The notes: generated by a model not told the origin, from the letters alone. A stretch of DNA of 64,000 nucleotides from JBFMDN01 sp040753915 (GCA_040753915.1 JBFMDN010000026.1:1-64000), one strand, 5' to 3'. Shown: positions 41,653 through 51,673, numbered from the stretch's first letter. Made by a program: numbers and translations.

Positions 41653-43128
41653 TCACGGAGAGCCCAGCATCTGCTTCAGTTGCGCGGTGTTTACCGGCGG
41701 TCTTATCGTCTGCAGCGTAGGAGAGCCCTCCGGCAACTGCATGGCTCGAGCAAAATCCTTCCGGGCCCGTTCCGCGTATCCGAGGAACTCGAAGACAATG
41801 GCCCTTCTCAGGAGAGCATCCCGAAACGAGGGATCAAGGTCTATGCTCCGAGTAAGCTCGACGGCAGCTTCGCGAAAGAGCCCCTGCTTTCCCAGAGCGA
41901 TCCCGAGATTGTAATGCGCTGAGGCATCCTCCGGCCTGACCTTGACGAGTCTCCTGAAAGCGTCTGTAGCCCCCTGGAAATTCCCGTATTTTTCCCTCAG
42001 AGCCCCCAGTGAGAGCAAGACCTCGGGGTTCTCAGGGTCAAGACTGCCGGCTCGTTCGAGGTCGCTCAACGCCTCTCGATCTCGGCCTAATTCTTGGAAG
42101 CACGAGGCTCGATAGGTGTACACCGCGGGATCGTCTGGATTCAGACCGATGGCGGTCGCAAAGTCCTGGACTGCTTTCGGGCACTCCCCTTGACTCTTAT
42201 GAATCCACCCCCGATTCACGTACGCCTTGGCTAACTTAGGGTCCAGTGAAATTGCCTTGGAGATATCCCTCAGCCCCTGGACCGTGTTTCCTTTCTTGAA
42301 GAAGGCCCAACCCCGGTTGTTGTACAGGTCGGCGTATCGAGGATTTATTCGCACCGCTGCACTATAATCTTCAACTGCCTTATCCAGGTCCTCTTTCTTG
42401 AAGTAAGCGTTACCTCTCTGAAAATAGGCGAGAGCGTATTCCGGATTGAGCTCGATAGCCTTCGAGAAGTCACTGATCGAACCGTCATTGTCGCCTGCCT
42501 TAAGGCGGGCGTTTCCCCTGTTGTAATAGGCCAAGGTGTATTCGGGATTAAGCTGCAGCGCTCGATCGAAGTCCCGTATGGATACGTTGGGTTTTTGTTG
42601 CTGCAAATAGACCCACCCCCGATTGTTGTATGCGTCGGGATCGGAAGGATCGAGGTCTATGGCCTTCGAGAAGTCGGCTATCGCCCTATCAAGCGCTCCT
42701 TTGCCGTAATAGGCGTTTCCTCGGTTGTAGTACGCCAGCGAATAGGATGGATTGAGCTCTATCGCTGCCGAAAAATCAGAAATAGCCTGGTCGAACAGGC
42801 CCAGCTTGTAATGCACGCTGCCACGATTATTGAGTGCCGTGGACATCTTGGGATCGATGCGATGTGCCTCGGTGTAATCGTCGATCGCGGCCCCTAGGTT
42901 GCCCAGCTTCTCGTACGCGAGCCCTCGGTGAAAGAAAAGCTCTGCCTCTGCCGCCCCGGACCTGATTGCCCGCGTTAAGAGATCCACGGCTTTACCGTAA
43001 TCCCCGACCCTCTCCGCAATCCTAGCCCGCTGCACATATTCCTGAGGAGTCGCTGACAGGACCGGAAAGGAACTGGCTCCCAGGAGTGCCCATGCGAAAA
43101 TGACTGCGGCGCAGATTCTGGAGCTCAT
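41653..43128 (-). CDS. Tetratricopeptide repeat protein, secreted
   Basis: 491 residues from ATG 43128, with GGGAG 8 bases upstream. Signal peptide (cleavage near LSAT), then about 12 TPR units of 34 residues in strict register (for example AYYNRGNAYYGKGALDRAIAD). Several units are nearly copies (PEYTLAYYNRGNARLKAGD, PEYALAYFQRGNAYFKKED), a sign of recent internal duplication. It is a periplasmic or surface scaffold, role unknown. It is followed after 73 bases by another TPR gene and sits next to the exopolysaccharide locus, where TPR proteins often help export or assembly. Confidence 0.85.
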   Translation of the reverse strand: MSSRICAAVIFAWALLGASSFPVLSATPQEYVQRARIAERVGDYGKAVDLLTRAIRSGAAEAELFFHRGLAYEKLGNLGAAIDDYTEAHRIDPKMSTALNNRGSVHYKLGLFDQAISDFSAAIELNPSYSLAYYNRGNAYYGKGALDRAIADFSKAIDLDPSDPDAYNNRGWVYLQQQKPNVSIRDFDRALQLNPEYTLAYYNRGNARLKAGDNDGSISDFSKAIELNPEYALAYFQRGNAYFKKEDLDKAVEDYSAAVRINPRYADLYNNRGWAFFKKGNTVQGLRDISKAISLDPKLAKAYVNRGWIHKSQGECPKAVQDFATAIGLNPDDPAVYTYRASCFQELGRDREALSDLERAGSLDPENPEVLLSLGALREKYGNFQGATDAFRRLVKVRPEDASAHYNLGIALGKQGLFREAAVELTRSIDLDPSFRDALLRRAIVFEFLGYAERARKDFARAMQLPEGSPTLQTIRPPVNTAQLKQMLGSP

Positions 43129-43507
43129 TACTAAAACTCCCTTGATTCATAGGGACATGCTGGTTGATATGTTACCACAACATGAACATAATTGTCTACC
43201 TCTATGTCAGGAAAACCTTTTTATTGCTAGACTCACCAAGTAACGGAAGGAAGCGACCCCTCGGTCGACAACTCTTCTTCCACAGTGGCTCGCTCCGAAG
43301 GAACGCGGACTACTGGTTGCTAACTATCGAAGACAGTCAGCAACGCGCGGTTGTTCCCATTCATGCACTCTGTCGATAATTTCTCTGCACGCCAGCAGAA
43401 GCGCAGAACGGTCGTGGAGCATTCCGCCTAGACCTCATGAAATCGGCGTTTGGTTAAATCCGCGATGTGAGTCTATAATCTGTCCAAGGAAGCCAGAGGG
43501 TAAGTTT
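43129..43507. other. Intergenic, possible minus-strand promoter
   Basis: No gene recognised. The AT-rich stretch 43150-43240 read on the minus strand offers TAGACA and TAACAT at 18 bases, about 45 bases ahead of the TPR gene start at 43128. No terminator for the Wzc-like gene was seen. Confidence 0.35.
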
Positions 43508-45811
43508 CTACAGGTCCACAGTCTTCGCGCGCCGGTCGGTCTTGGGCTGACCCTCATTATTGTAGTACCGGTGATAGTATCGGTTGTAGTACCTGGAGTT
43601 ATAGTAGGCCAGTCCGCATCCCTTTCTCGCGTCAGCCATGTTCAATACTATTCCCAACAGCCTCCCGCGCGATTGGTACACGGCATCCCGCGCTTCGCGG
43701 AGAAAACTAATGGGCGTGTGGCCAGCCTTAGAGATCATGATGATGCCGTCACCGTAGCTCGCCCAGATTCTGGCGTCCACAAGACCCAGAATCGGGGGAG
43801 CGTCGATGATGACCACATCGAACACTTTCTTACACGCTTCAACAATATCGTGAATGCGAGCATCCTTGAGAAGGGCCGCCGGGTTCTCGGGCCGGGTGCC
43901 AGCCGGGATGTAGTACAGGCCCGGCACGTGGGACTGACGAATCGTTTCCTTGAGCCGCGATACTTTTCCCGTGAGAAGATCGCTCAGGCCAAGGCCATTT
44001 GCGGGCGCTTGGAAGATGTCCTGTACACTGGGGCTCCGGAGATCCCCGTCAATGACAAGCGCTTTCTTGCGTTCGGAGGCAAACACCGTGCCCATGACTA
44101 CACTCATGAGGGTCTTGCCCTCCAGAGGCAGTGCGCTGGTTACAACTACCGACGCTCCTGAATCGTGCGGCAACAAAGCGGAAGCAGCGTTTTGCACTAT
44201 TCTGACTGCATCGGTGAAGGGGGAAGACGGGAACCGATGTGCCATGAATTCAGGCCGTCCCAAGGGGAGGTCGGTGTCGCTCATTGACATCTTGGGGGTG
44301 TCAAGCACAGGGATCGCCCCTAACACGGGCAGGTTGAGACGCTCTTGAATGTCCTGTGCAGATTGAACGCTCGTGTCGATTAAATTCAAGCACAAAGCCA
44401 AACCGATCCCGGCCAAGAGCCCGAGAATTGCCCCCGTGAACATTATCTTTGCCTTCTTGGGTCTTACGGGCGTCAAAGGAAGGGTGGGCGGGCTCGTGAC
44501 CGACACCTGCCATCCCGCTATGCCGTGATCGAGCTCGGCCTGCTTCGACCGTTGGAGCAGCATATGGTACACGCTCTCGTTGGCGTCGACCGCTTTCTTG
44601 AGAATGCTGTACTTGACAGCCACGGAGTTCATCCCGATTGCCTCGCCCTTGGCCTTTTCAAAGGCCTGCCGGGATTCATCTTCCTTCCGCTTTGCCGCGC
44701 CGAGCGCCGAGCTCAAGTTGCTCTGCTCGATTTCCGCAATCGCCTGTTCCATAGCGGAAATCTTCTTCTTCAAGAGGGCCATCTTAAAGTATTCTGGAGA
44801 GTAAATGGCCTCCATGGATGTATATTCCGATTTCAAAGCAGCCAGCTTGGCCCTCAGCGATTCCAGGTAGTTGTCGCCCAGTTCCGAAGGCAGGGTTCTC
44901 TCCCTCTCGTATCGCCGCTCTTCAAGCATGAGTCGATTCGATTGAGACTTGAGCCATTCCTGCCCGGCCTTCTCGAATTCTCCTACCTTCGGGTTGGGGG
45001 CCTTGCCCACAACCACGATGTCGTGCTCTTTGGAAAACTCCAGAAGCTCCCGTTCCGATTCTTTCAGCCGATTCTCGGCCTCCACGAGCTCTCGGCTGAG
45101 CCAGCTTCGCATTTTCTCACCAAGCTGTTCCTGTTTGCTATCCGTCAGCTCGATAAAGGTCTCGATGTATGCACTGAGCATGTCCCGTGCCACAACCGGG
45201 TCAGACGCCCCCATTTCGACTTCTATCATCCGAGTGCCTTTCAGAGGCTCCACCTTCACACTTCCGACGATGGCGTTCAATGAAGCAGCCCTGTTCTCCT
45301 CTGTCTTGGAAGCAGCCTTATCACTTGCGGGAGCAGATGTGCCCGAGGCTCGCGTGGCGGACTCCTTGTCAGCCGAACCTGCTTCTTTCTTTGCCATGTG
45401 CTCAAGAAATTTCTCGGCCAAGCCCCGACTCTTCAATGCCTCGATCTGACTCTGAAAATAGAGCTCTGACTGACCCCACATGAGGAACATGTCGTTGGCT
45501 CCCGTTACCGTCGGATGGATCCGATTGATCTCAATGGTGGCAGAAGAAATATAGTAGGGTTCCGAAGTATATGCGATGAAGGCAGCAATGCCAACTCCCA
45601 GGATGAACCCCATTATGACGATCCACTTCCGGTTAAGGATGGCACGTGCATAGTCCAACAACGACTTCTGATCGTCTCTCTGGAAATCATAGAAGCTCGA
45701 AATTTTGCTCACATCGTAAACGATGTCCTGCGCTCCTCTGTCTGCGGAGGAAAGGGAAGAGCTTCTGTTTGCACGGGAGATAGGTTCCAAATCATGATTA
45801 TCGGCGCTCAT
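43508..45811 (-). CDS. Polysaccharide co-polymerase / BY-tyrosine kinase (Wzc-like)
   Basis: 767 residues from ATG 45811. N-terminal Wzz domain with two membrane segments (about 63-83 and 440-462) around a long periplasmic coiled coil (about 165-410); C-terminal BY-kinase with Walker A ALPLEGKT, Walker A' VIDGDLRSP, Walker B VIIDAPP, and a tail with nine Tyr in GLAYYNSRYYNRYYHRYYNN, the usual autophosphorylated cluster. It controls chain length and export of an exopolysaccharide at the inner membrane. It is preceded by a good promoter on this strand and lies downstream of nine EPS genes in the same direction, so it may be transcribed both alone and with them. Confidence 0.92.
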   Translation of the reverse strand: MSADNHDLEPISRANRSSSLSSADRGAQDIVYDVSKISSFYDFQRDDQKSLLDYARAILNRKWIVIMGFILGVGIAAFIAYTSEPYYISSATIEINRIHPTVTGANDMFLMWGQSELYFQSQIEALKSRGLAEKFLEHMAKKEAGSADKESATRASGTSAPASDKAASKTEENRAASLNAIVGSVKVEPLKGTRMIEVEMGASDPVVARDMLSAYIETFIELTDSKQEQLGEKMRSWLSRELVEAENRLKESERELLEFSKEHDIVVVGKAPNPKVGEFEKAGQEWLKSQSNRLMLEERRYERERTLPSELGDNYLESLRAKLAALKSEYTSMEAIYSPEYFKMALLKKKISAMEQAIAEIEQSNLSSALGAAKRKEDESRQAFEKAKGEAIGMNSVAVKYSILKKAVDANESVYHMLLQRSKQAELDHGIAGWQVSVTSPPTLPLTPVRPKKAKIMFTGAILGLLAGIGLALCLNLIDTSVQSAQDIQERLNLPVLGAIPVLDTPKMSMSDTDLPLGRPEFMAHRFPSSPFTDAVRIVQNAASALLPHDSGASVVVTSALPLEGKTLMSVVMGTVFASERKKALVIDGDLRSPSVQDIFQAPANGLGLSDLLTGKVSRLKETIRQSHVPGLYYIPAGTRPENPAALLKDARIHDIVEACKKVFDVVIIDAPPILGLVDARIWASYGDGIIMISKAGHTPISFLREARDAVYQSRGRLLGIVLNMADARKGCGLAYYNSRYYNRYYHRYYNNEGQPKTDRRAKTVDL

Positions 45812-45957
45812 TAGGATCTCACTTGTTGTCCACCTCAACGAGCTCGTGCGGTGATCTCTCACCTGCAAGTTCCCGTCGAGAACTGTTCGTCCGCAAACGA
45901 TACGGCTGCGTTCGGAAGGTACCAATTCAGAGCCAGTACGGAGTACTGTTGACACCT

Positions 45958-45986
45958 ATGATACGTTGAGAAGGTAAGATTTTCAA
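45958..45986 (-). promoter_or_regulatory. Sigma70-type promoter of the Wzc-like gene
   Basis: On the minus strand TTGAAA (45986-45981; 5 of 6), 17-base spacer, TATCAT (45963-45958; 5 of 6). It lies about 150 bases ahead of ATG 45811 and just after the sugar-transferase gene, so wzc can be expressed separately from the upstream EPS genes. Confidence 0.65.
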
Positions 45987-46032
45987 GGACGTTTTCCCAT
46001 GTGCTGCTGTTATGCTCGAATGTCAAAATGAT

Positions 46033-46803
46033 TCACGGATGAATATCCGAATTTTTTCCGGCACGATTCCCCATGAATTCTTTAGCAGTTGCGCATCCAT
46101 CCTGAGAAACGCCTTTTCCCGAAAAAACACGTACAATTGTCATCGCTAGGATTCTGAAATCTAGCATAATTGACCAGTTGTCGACATACCACACATCAAG
46201 CGAGAACTTTTGTTCCCAGCTTATCGTGTTTCTTCCGTTTACCTGTGCCCACCCAGTTATACCCGGCTTCACATCGTGGCGACGCATCTGCTCTTGAGAA
46301 TAGCGGTCAAGGTATTGCATGAGCAGGGGCCGGGGACCGACCAGGCTAAGCTCACCTCTCAAGACGTTCCACAGTTGAGGCAGCTCATCCAGACTCGTGC
46401 GCCGCAAGAACTTCCCCAAGCGAGTGAGCCTCATTTCTTCAGGACACAATTCGCCGGAAGGCGATAGGTCTTCACTCATCGTGCGGAATTTTACTAGAGT
46501 GAAGGGCTTGCCGTACAGGCCTGGACGTCGTTGGCGGAACAAGACCGGAGCCCCCATTGTGGAACGGATCAGCAACGCAATGACGGCCATCAAAGGCAAA
46601 GTCGCAATCAGTCCGGTGGTAGCGCCAGTCACATCTACCACTCTCTTGAACAGTGCGCGTATTCGGGAGACTGAGCGAGAGGTGGAGCGCAACGGTGCGG
46701 TTGTGCTGCCCTGCCTCCGACGAAGAGAAGATGTTCTCCACGTCGGGTCCGCTCCTGAACAATCGTCACGATTTGTTGTCTCCACGAGGTTCCATGACTC
46801 CAT
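46033..46803 (-). CDS. Undecaprenyl-phosphate sugar phosphotransferase (WbaP C-terminal type)
   Basis: 256 residues from ATG 46803 (AGGAG lies 12 bases upstream; a longer frame to 46971 overlaps the methyltransferase). After a disordered N-terminus, a membrane helix (about 60-85: TGATTGLIATLPLMAVIALL) and the catalytic domain: FRQRRPG, FTLVKFRTM, the DE pair in SLDELPQLWNVL, and SLVGPRPLL. It transfers hexose-1-phosphate to undecaprenyl phosphate, the first step of repeat-unit assembly. It ends 222 bases before the Wzc-like gene. Confidence 0.9.
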   Translation of the reverse strand: MESWNLVETTNRDDCSGADPTWRTSSLRRRQGSTTAPLRSTSRSVSRIRALFKRVVDVTGATTGLIATLPLMAVIALLIRSTMGAPVLFRQRRPGLYGKPFTLVKFRTMSEDLSPSGELCPEEMRLTRLGKFLRRTSLDELPQLWNVLRGELSLVGPRPLLMQYLDRYSQEQMRRHDVKPGITGWAQVNGRNTISWEQKFSLDVWYVDNWSIMLDFRILAMTIVRVFSGKGVSQDGCATAKEFMGNRAGKNSDIHP

Positions 46804-46831
46804 TTCGTCGTTCGTCTCCTGTCCCGTTCGC

Positions 46832-47488
46832 TCATCCGTCCTGGCCAGCCACCATGAAGATTCCGCGAGTAAGCCGAATGGAGCGATGGAACGGAAAACC
46901 GGCACTCTTGTACAAGCTGTCGAGCATGTCGGCTGAATATTCGTGAACAGGGCAGCCCTTGATCCATCCATATCGTATGGAGCGGTGAAAACGCCAGAAA
47001 AAACCGTTTGACGGAAAGCTCGCCAGGAAACGTCGCTTCGTGAGGGAAGCCACCTTCCGGAGAATTGCTGCTGGTCCGTCCACGTAATCGAAAAAGCCGA
47101 TAGCGATCACTATGTCAAAAGCGTCTTGAAAGGGATGACTTTCAAAATCGTCGCATATAAATTCACATCTGTCCGAAATCCCCCTTTGTACCGCCGCTGA
47201 TCTGCAGAAGTCTATCATAGATGACGAGAAATCAATGCCCACAACGCGAGCAGCCCCCCGCCTTACGAATTCCATGCTATACTGCCCTGTGCCGCAGCCA
47301 ACGTCCAGGACCGACGTACCTGAAATCTCTCCGCAGTGCGCGAACGTGAGCTCGAAACGCTCAAACATGGCCCTCCGGAAAATCCTGTTGAAGAAATGGC
47401 GAACAGAATGGTCGCGAGAATAGAGCGAATCCCACCGAAGGGGGACCCTGTCGAAGTAGCGCTTGACATCGTTACGGGTGGAGAGCAT
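46832..47488 (-). CDS. SAM-dependent methyltransferase, class I
   Basis: 218 residues with the SAM-binding motif I VLDVGCGTGQ (about 60-69), acidic motif II GIDFSSSM, and CDDFESHPF. The catalytic target cannot be read; in this locus it probably methylates a sugar or nucleotide-sugar in the repeat unit, but an O-methyl transfer to a lipid-linked product is possible. It overlaps the deacetylase gene by 17 bases at the start, consistent with one operon. Confidence 0.85.
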   Translation of the reverse strand: MLSTRNDVKRYFDRVPLRWDSLYSRDHSVRHFFNRIFRRAMFERFELTFAHCGEISGTSVLDVGCGTGQYSMEFVRRGAARVVGIDFSSSMIDFCRSAAVQRGISDRCEFICDDFESHPFQDAFDIVIAIGFFDYVDGPAAILRKVASLTKRRFLASFPSNGFFWRFHRSIRYGWIKGCPVHEYSADMLDSLYKSAGFPFHRSIRLTRGIFMVAGQDG

Positions 47489-48368
47489 CTCCGAGCACCT
47501 CGCGAATCGTAGTGAAGTTAAATTCCGTTAGTATTTCTCGTAGCTTCCTCCGGATCCCCCTTCGCAACATATTCCACCGTACCTTGGTCTTGAAGGCCGT
47601 CAATGGGGGTACCTCTATTGGTAGATCCCTGCAGAGCAACGGCTCCTCTGCCAATTCGTACGGATGGAGGTACAGCACGAAGGGCCGGCCTTCCCGATTG
47701 ACCCGGCGTATTGCCCGTTTCACCACGCTGGCGGGCAGAATCCGAAAATAGCTGCCGCCGGCCACTGGAAAATTGCGTCCCCACACTCGAACCGTGGAGA
47801 GGGGGACCTCCACAAGGGAACCGTTCTCGCGGCGGATCTCCACTACCCCGGTAGGGAAGCTATCCATCCCGTATCTTGGCCCGGCCGCCGGAAAAATAGA
47901 GCTATCGTACCGGAGTCCTGACTCCACAAGAATGTCCAGCGCCCAGTGTGTAGTTTCTGAGATGCTGAACTCTGGAGCTCGAAAACCCAGCACCGGCATT
48001 TCGCTCGTCCGCTCTATGGCGCTCAAAGAAAGACGGATTTCTCGACGAAATTCATCGGGGCTGAGCTTTGTCAGGGGAGTGTGTGAGTACCCGTGCGTGC
48101 CTACTTCATGTCCGGCCGTCTCGATTTCCCGCACCAGCTCGGGAAAAGTCTCGGCCACTACACCCAAAACGAAGAAGGTGGCCTTGGTTTGGGTCTCGTT
48201 GAGCAGGGTCAGCACTGAGCGCGTCATTTGGTAGCACTTGTCCAGAGGTGGCCCGGCCCAACCGCTCAGCTTACGACTTATGATCTGGTGCCAGCACTCC
48301 ACATCGATTGACAACATATTGGTCCGTGCATTTACAGAAGCCGGTTTTATGCTCAACTCAGGAAACAT
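47472..48368 (-). CDS. Polysaccharide deacetylase (NodB domain)
   Basis: 298 residues from ATG 48368 with AAGGAG 7 bases upstream. NodB motifs: the metal Asp in SIDVE (Asp 22) and HGYSH with His 92 and His 96, FRAPEFSIS, and the DUF3473-like C-terminal part (YLHPYELAEEP) found in deacetylases of exosortase/EPS clusters. It would remove N-acetyl groups from a polysaccharide or its intermediates; it has no signal peptide, so action on a lipid-linked or cytoplasmic-face product is likely. Confidence 0.9.
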   Translation of the reverse strand: MFPELSIKPASVNARTNMLSIDVECWHQIISRKLSGWAGPPLDKCYQMTRSVLTLLNETQTKATFFVLGVVAETFPELVREIETAGHEVGTHGYSHTPLTKLSPDEFRREIRLSLSAIERTSEMPVLGFRAPEFSISETTHWALDILVESGLRYDSSIFPAAGPRYGMDSFPTGVVEIRRENGSLVEVPLSTVRVWGRNFPVAGGSYFRILPASVVKRAIRRVNREGRPFVLYLHPYELAEEPLLCRDLPIEVPPLTAFKTKVRWNMLRRGIRRKLREILTEFNFTTIREVLGDALHP

Positions 48369-48380
48369 GGACACGCTCCT

Positions 48381-49724
48381 TCAGCGGTCCCGAAGCCTTC
48401 GCGCACAATCGAGCGTGTGTCTGATGTGCATTTTGAGACCCTGCCCCGTCATGTGAGGCCCGGAGAATGACTCTCGCGTCTTTCCACTCTCCTCCACCGC
48501 GTCCCATGGTATTCCTGCGGTCAGTCCCTTTTTTTCGAGCACTCCAAGGTACTCACGGCATATAGCTTCCCAGATCGACTCCTGCTTGAACTCACGGAGC
48601 ACGCGAATCCTCGCTGCGGTCCCGTGCCTTCGCTGCAGGTCTCGACCATCCTCGACGTAGCGGTTTATTGCTTCGGCCAAGGCTCTCCCGTTACGAGGCG
48701 GGACAAGAGTTCCGGTCACCCCATCCAGGACTGCGTCTACGCAGCCCGTCACCCGAGTGGCAACAACGGGCAGCTCCATTGCTGCCGCCTCCAGTGGCAC
48801 GTTGGGCAGTCCTTCCGAATAAGAAGGTAACACGACCAGGTCCATTGCAGAATAAAGGAGCGGCATTTCCTCGTTCGGCACGTAGTCTATCCAGACGACT
48901 CTTTGGTCATTTCGCAAGCGCTGCAGGACATCTTCAGGAACCGGATCCTGTGCTTCCGCCTCGCCGACTATTATGAGGAACACCCTCGTATGTGTAATCG
49001 AGAGAAGGCTCCACGCTTCCTCAAGCTCTCTGACTCCCTTACCAGCTACAACTCGTCCAATGAAGCCTATGACGAACGCCTCACTTGGAATGGAATACCG
49101 TGCTCTGAGATCTACGCGGGATTGTGGGGGCAGAAGCCGGGGATCGAATCGCCCCGTGGCATCGACTCCGTTGCTGCTTCCGTGTGCGGGAACAGTGAGC
49201 TTGTCCGGATCGCAATATCCTCCGGAGATGATGACATCGGCGACGGATCTGCTGACTGCGATTACTCGATCGGCCAGTCTGCACGACAAGTGCTCCATGG
49301 CTCTGAGGACGAGCCCTGCAAGGCCTGTCCGACGGTCCACCATGATGCCCCGCAAGCCGTAGATCCGCACCGGCACCCGCGCGAGCGTTGCGGCCAGCAT
49401 GGCCAGCGGCCCAGCCTTCCCCGTGGACGCGTGAACTATGGTGGGTCGCAGTTTTCTGAACAGGAGAATGAGACGGATGAGAGAGGCCAGATCTGAAAGG
49501 GGCGAGATATGTCGGGTCATGGCAACCGGATACACTGCAATACCGTCCCTCTCCCGGACGCGCTCGAGGGCTTGTCCCGGAGAAGAAACAGCGATTACTT
49601 CGAAACCGCGCTCCTTCAAATACGTTATCTGGCCCCTGAGGAAAAACTCCAGGGTCATGGGTACGGTGACCACGTGAACAAGTCGCGGTTTGGCCCCGGG
49701 ATCCTTCAAGCTACTCCGCAGCAT
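48381..49724 (-). CDS. Glycosyltransferase family 4
   Basis: 447 residues. GT-B fold: N-terminal VHVVTVPMTLEFFLRGQITYLKERG, the middle IGFIGRVVAGKGVRELEEA start of the C-terminal domain, and the donor-binding EX7E motif in PSYSEGLPNVPLEAAAMELPVVAT. It uses a nucleotide sugar with retention of configuration to extend the repeat unit. GGGAG precedes the ATG. Its start overlaps the asparagine synthetase stop by 14 bases. Confidence 0.92.
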   Translation of the reverse strand: MLRSSLKDPGAKPRLVHVVTVPMTLEFFLRGQITYLKERGFEVIAVSSPGQALERVRERDGIAVYPVAMTRHISPLSDLASLIRLILLFRKLRPTIVHASTGKAGPLAMLAATLARVPVRIYGLRGIMVDRRTGLAGLVLRAMEHLSCRLADRVIAVSRSVADVIISGGYCDPDKLTVPAHGSSNGVDATGRFDPRLLPPQSRVDLRARYSIPSEAFVIGFIGRVVAGKGVRELEEAWSLLSITHTRVFLIIVGEAEAQDPVPEDVLQRLRNDQRVVWIDYVPNEEMPLLYSAMDLVVLPSYSEGLPNVPLEAAAMELPVVATRVTGCVDAVLDGVTGTLVPPRNGRALAEAINRYVEDGRDLQRRHGTAARIRVLREFKQESIWEAICREYLGVLEKKGLTAGIPWDAVEESGKTRESFSGPHMTGQGLKMHIRHTLDCARRLRDR

Positions 49725-51636
49725 CGAGTCTCCCTTGCTCGGTTGCCGCGGCGAATGCGCGGACCTTGCCGTTGCTGCAAAACAGGTCCATCCACACGCG
49801 CAGACTCAACAGGGTCCAGAGCATGTCAGCATGGCGTGGATTCCCTTGGAAATCCTCGACCAGTGTGCTGACCTTTTTCCAGTCCAGGACGTGACGGAGG
49901 GGTGAATTTGCGGCTGACAAATCCTTGACTCGTTCCAATCCTCGGCCCCTGCGCAGCCACACTGCCAAGGGGATACCAAAACCCTGTTTCCGCCTGTGCA
50001 CCATCCGAGGAGGAACGTACCGTGAGAGCAGGGATTTCAAGTATGGTTTCCTGCTCGTGAGGCCGGTCCTATTGCGCCATGGCAAATTCATTGCAGCGGA
50101 GAAAATGGATGGAGTGACGAAGGGAACCCTGTTCTCGACGGATGCGGCCATGGACATCTTGTCCTGGCGGATCAGAAGTGGCGGGAGGTACGCCTGAATG
50201 TCAAACAGTTGAGCCCGAGTGATTACTCCCATCCCGTCTCGCGGTCCAAGGAGCTGCCACCGTGATTCAACACTCTTGTCCAGAGCCCGATCATCGCCGA
50301 GGAGCTCCACGAGGTGAGTCGATTCCATGTAATCGGGGCCTGTTACAATCTGTTCCTCTGCCGTTCGCGCTCCGTTGCGCTGCACGTATTGCAGAAGTCG
50401 ACCGGCGCGGCTATACCCCTGCATGAATGGGGGCACGGTCCATGTGCGCCCTGCAGCCACAGAGAGAGGGCGGTGAAACAGGTCGTGCACCAACAGCAGA
50501 GGGTAGCGTCCGTAGCCTGCAAAGAATTCATCCGCGGCCTCTCCTGACAGCAAGACAGTCACGTTTCCCCTGGCAAGTCTGGATACGAGGTATATTCCCA
50601 CGGAGTTGGGGTGGGTCAGCGGCTCGTCGTGGTGCCACGTTAGCCTTTCAAGCAGGTCGGAGAAAAAGGTATGCTCGTTCAAGGTAGCCACGTGCAGGTC
50701 CATCCCCAACACCTGCGCTAGCTGGCTCGCATAAGGCAATTCGTCGAGGTCCTTGTCTTCGACTCGGCAATGGAAACCGCTGAGACGAGCTCCCAGCTCG
50801 CGAGCTGCAACCGCTGAGATCAGGGTGCTGTCCACTCCGCCCGAAAACTGCATGCCCACCGGCACATCCGCGAGGAGGTGACGCTCTATGGTGTCGCGGA
50901 ATACTGACTCGAATGGCGAGGCTGACGGGGCGCGGCCGCGGGAAATCGCCTTCGCCGGGTTCCAAAAGCTCTCCTGGGAGAGGGTGCCGGAGCGCCGGTG
51001 GAATCGAAGTATGTGACCGGGCGGGAGATGGTGGACGCCCCGCAAGAGCGATTGCCCGCCACATAGGCTCCGAAAACGGAGAAACTCGGGCAGGGCGGCC
51101 TCGTTGATTTGGGGAGAAAATTCCGGGACCGCATAGAACGATTTGATCTCAGATGCTAAGATGAGCGCGTTATCCCGGGTTTGTGTGAAGTACAGGGGCT
51201 TGATCCCAAAGAAGTCCCTCGCCGCTATGGCCTGGTCATTTCTTGGGTCCCAGAGCACAAACGCGAACATCCCTTCAAAGCGGGCCAGGCACTGTATGCC
51301 CCACACTTCCAGTGCCTTGAGAAGCACCTCCGTGTCGCCCGACGATCTGAAAGTGCAGCCCAGGGCTTCCAGTTCTCTCCGCAGTGCAGAGAAATTGTAG
51401 ACTTCCCCATTGTAGACGAGGACAGCTCCCGATTCTCCCACCATGGGCTGGCCGGACCTGTCTGACAGGTCGATAATGGAAAGGCGACGGTGGCCGAGAT
51501 AGACATCGCTGGAATTCGACAGCCATTCACCCGACGCGTCAGGTCCTCGATGACCGAGCATAGCTGTGGCTTGACGACACGCGAAGATGTCGACCTTACG
51601 GTCCGGCGGATTGAGCATCGCAAATATGCCGCACAC
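49711..51636 (-). CDS. Asparagine synthetase (glutamine-hydrolysing), AsnB family
   Basis: 641 residues from GTG 51636; removal of Met exposes the Cys 2 nucleophile of MCGIFAM. Glutaminase domain (about 1-215: GHRRLSIIDL, YNGEVYNF, GDTEVLLKAL) and synthetase domain with PP-loop SGGVDSTLIS (about residue 266). In surface-polysaccharide loci such enzymes amidate uronic acids instead of making free Asn; location between a glycosyltransferase and a CapK-like gene supports that. Which reaction it does cannot be decided from sequence. Confidence 0.88.
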   Translation of the reverse strand: MCGIFAMLNPPDRKVDIFACRQATAMLGHRGPDASGEWLSNSSDVYLGHRRLSIIDLSDRSGQPMVGESGAVLVYNGEVYNFSALRRELEALGCTFRSSGDTEVLLKALEVWGIQCLARFEGMFAFVLWDPRNDQAIAARDFFGIKPLYFTQTRDNALILASEIKSFYAVPEFSPQINEAALPEFLRFRSLCGGQSLLRGVHHLPPGHILRFHRRSGTLSQESFWNPAKAISRGRAPSASPFESVFRDTIERHLLADVPVGMQFSGGVDSTLISAVAARELGARLSGFHCRVEDKDLDELPYASQLAQVLGMDLHVATLNEHTFFSDLLERLTWHHDEPLTHPNSVGIYLVSRLARGNVTVLLSGEAADEFFAGYGRYPLLLVHDLFHRPLSVAAGRTWTVPPFMQGYSRAGRLLQYVQRNGARTAEEQIVTGPDYMESTHLVELLGDDRALDKSVESRWQLLGPRDGMGVITRAQLFDIQAYLPPLLIRQDKMSMAASVENRVPFVTPSIFSAAMNLPWRNRTGLTSRKPYLKSLLSRYVPPRMVHRRKQGFGIPLAVWLRRGRGLERVKDLSAANSPLRHVLDWKKVSTLVEDFQGNPRHADMLWTLLSLRVWMDLFCSNGKVRAFAAATEQGRLDAAE

Positions 51637-51673
51637 GTTTTACCCGTCCATGCCAGTTCTTTGCTGTCCCGTG

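Noticed and set aside
43508..45811. Defective Walker A in the Wzc-like kinase
   Set aside because: ALPLEGKT lacks the usual Gly after Pro, but BY-kinases vary there and the GK[ST] core, Walker A' and Walker B are intact.
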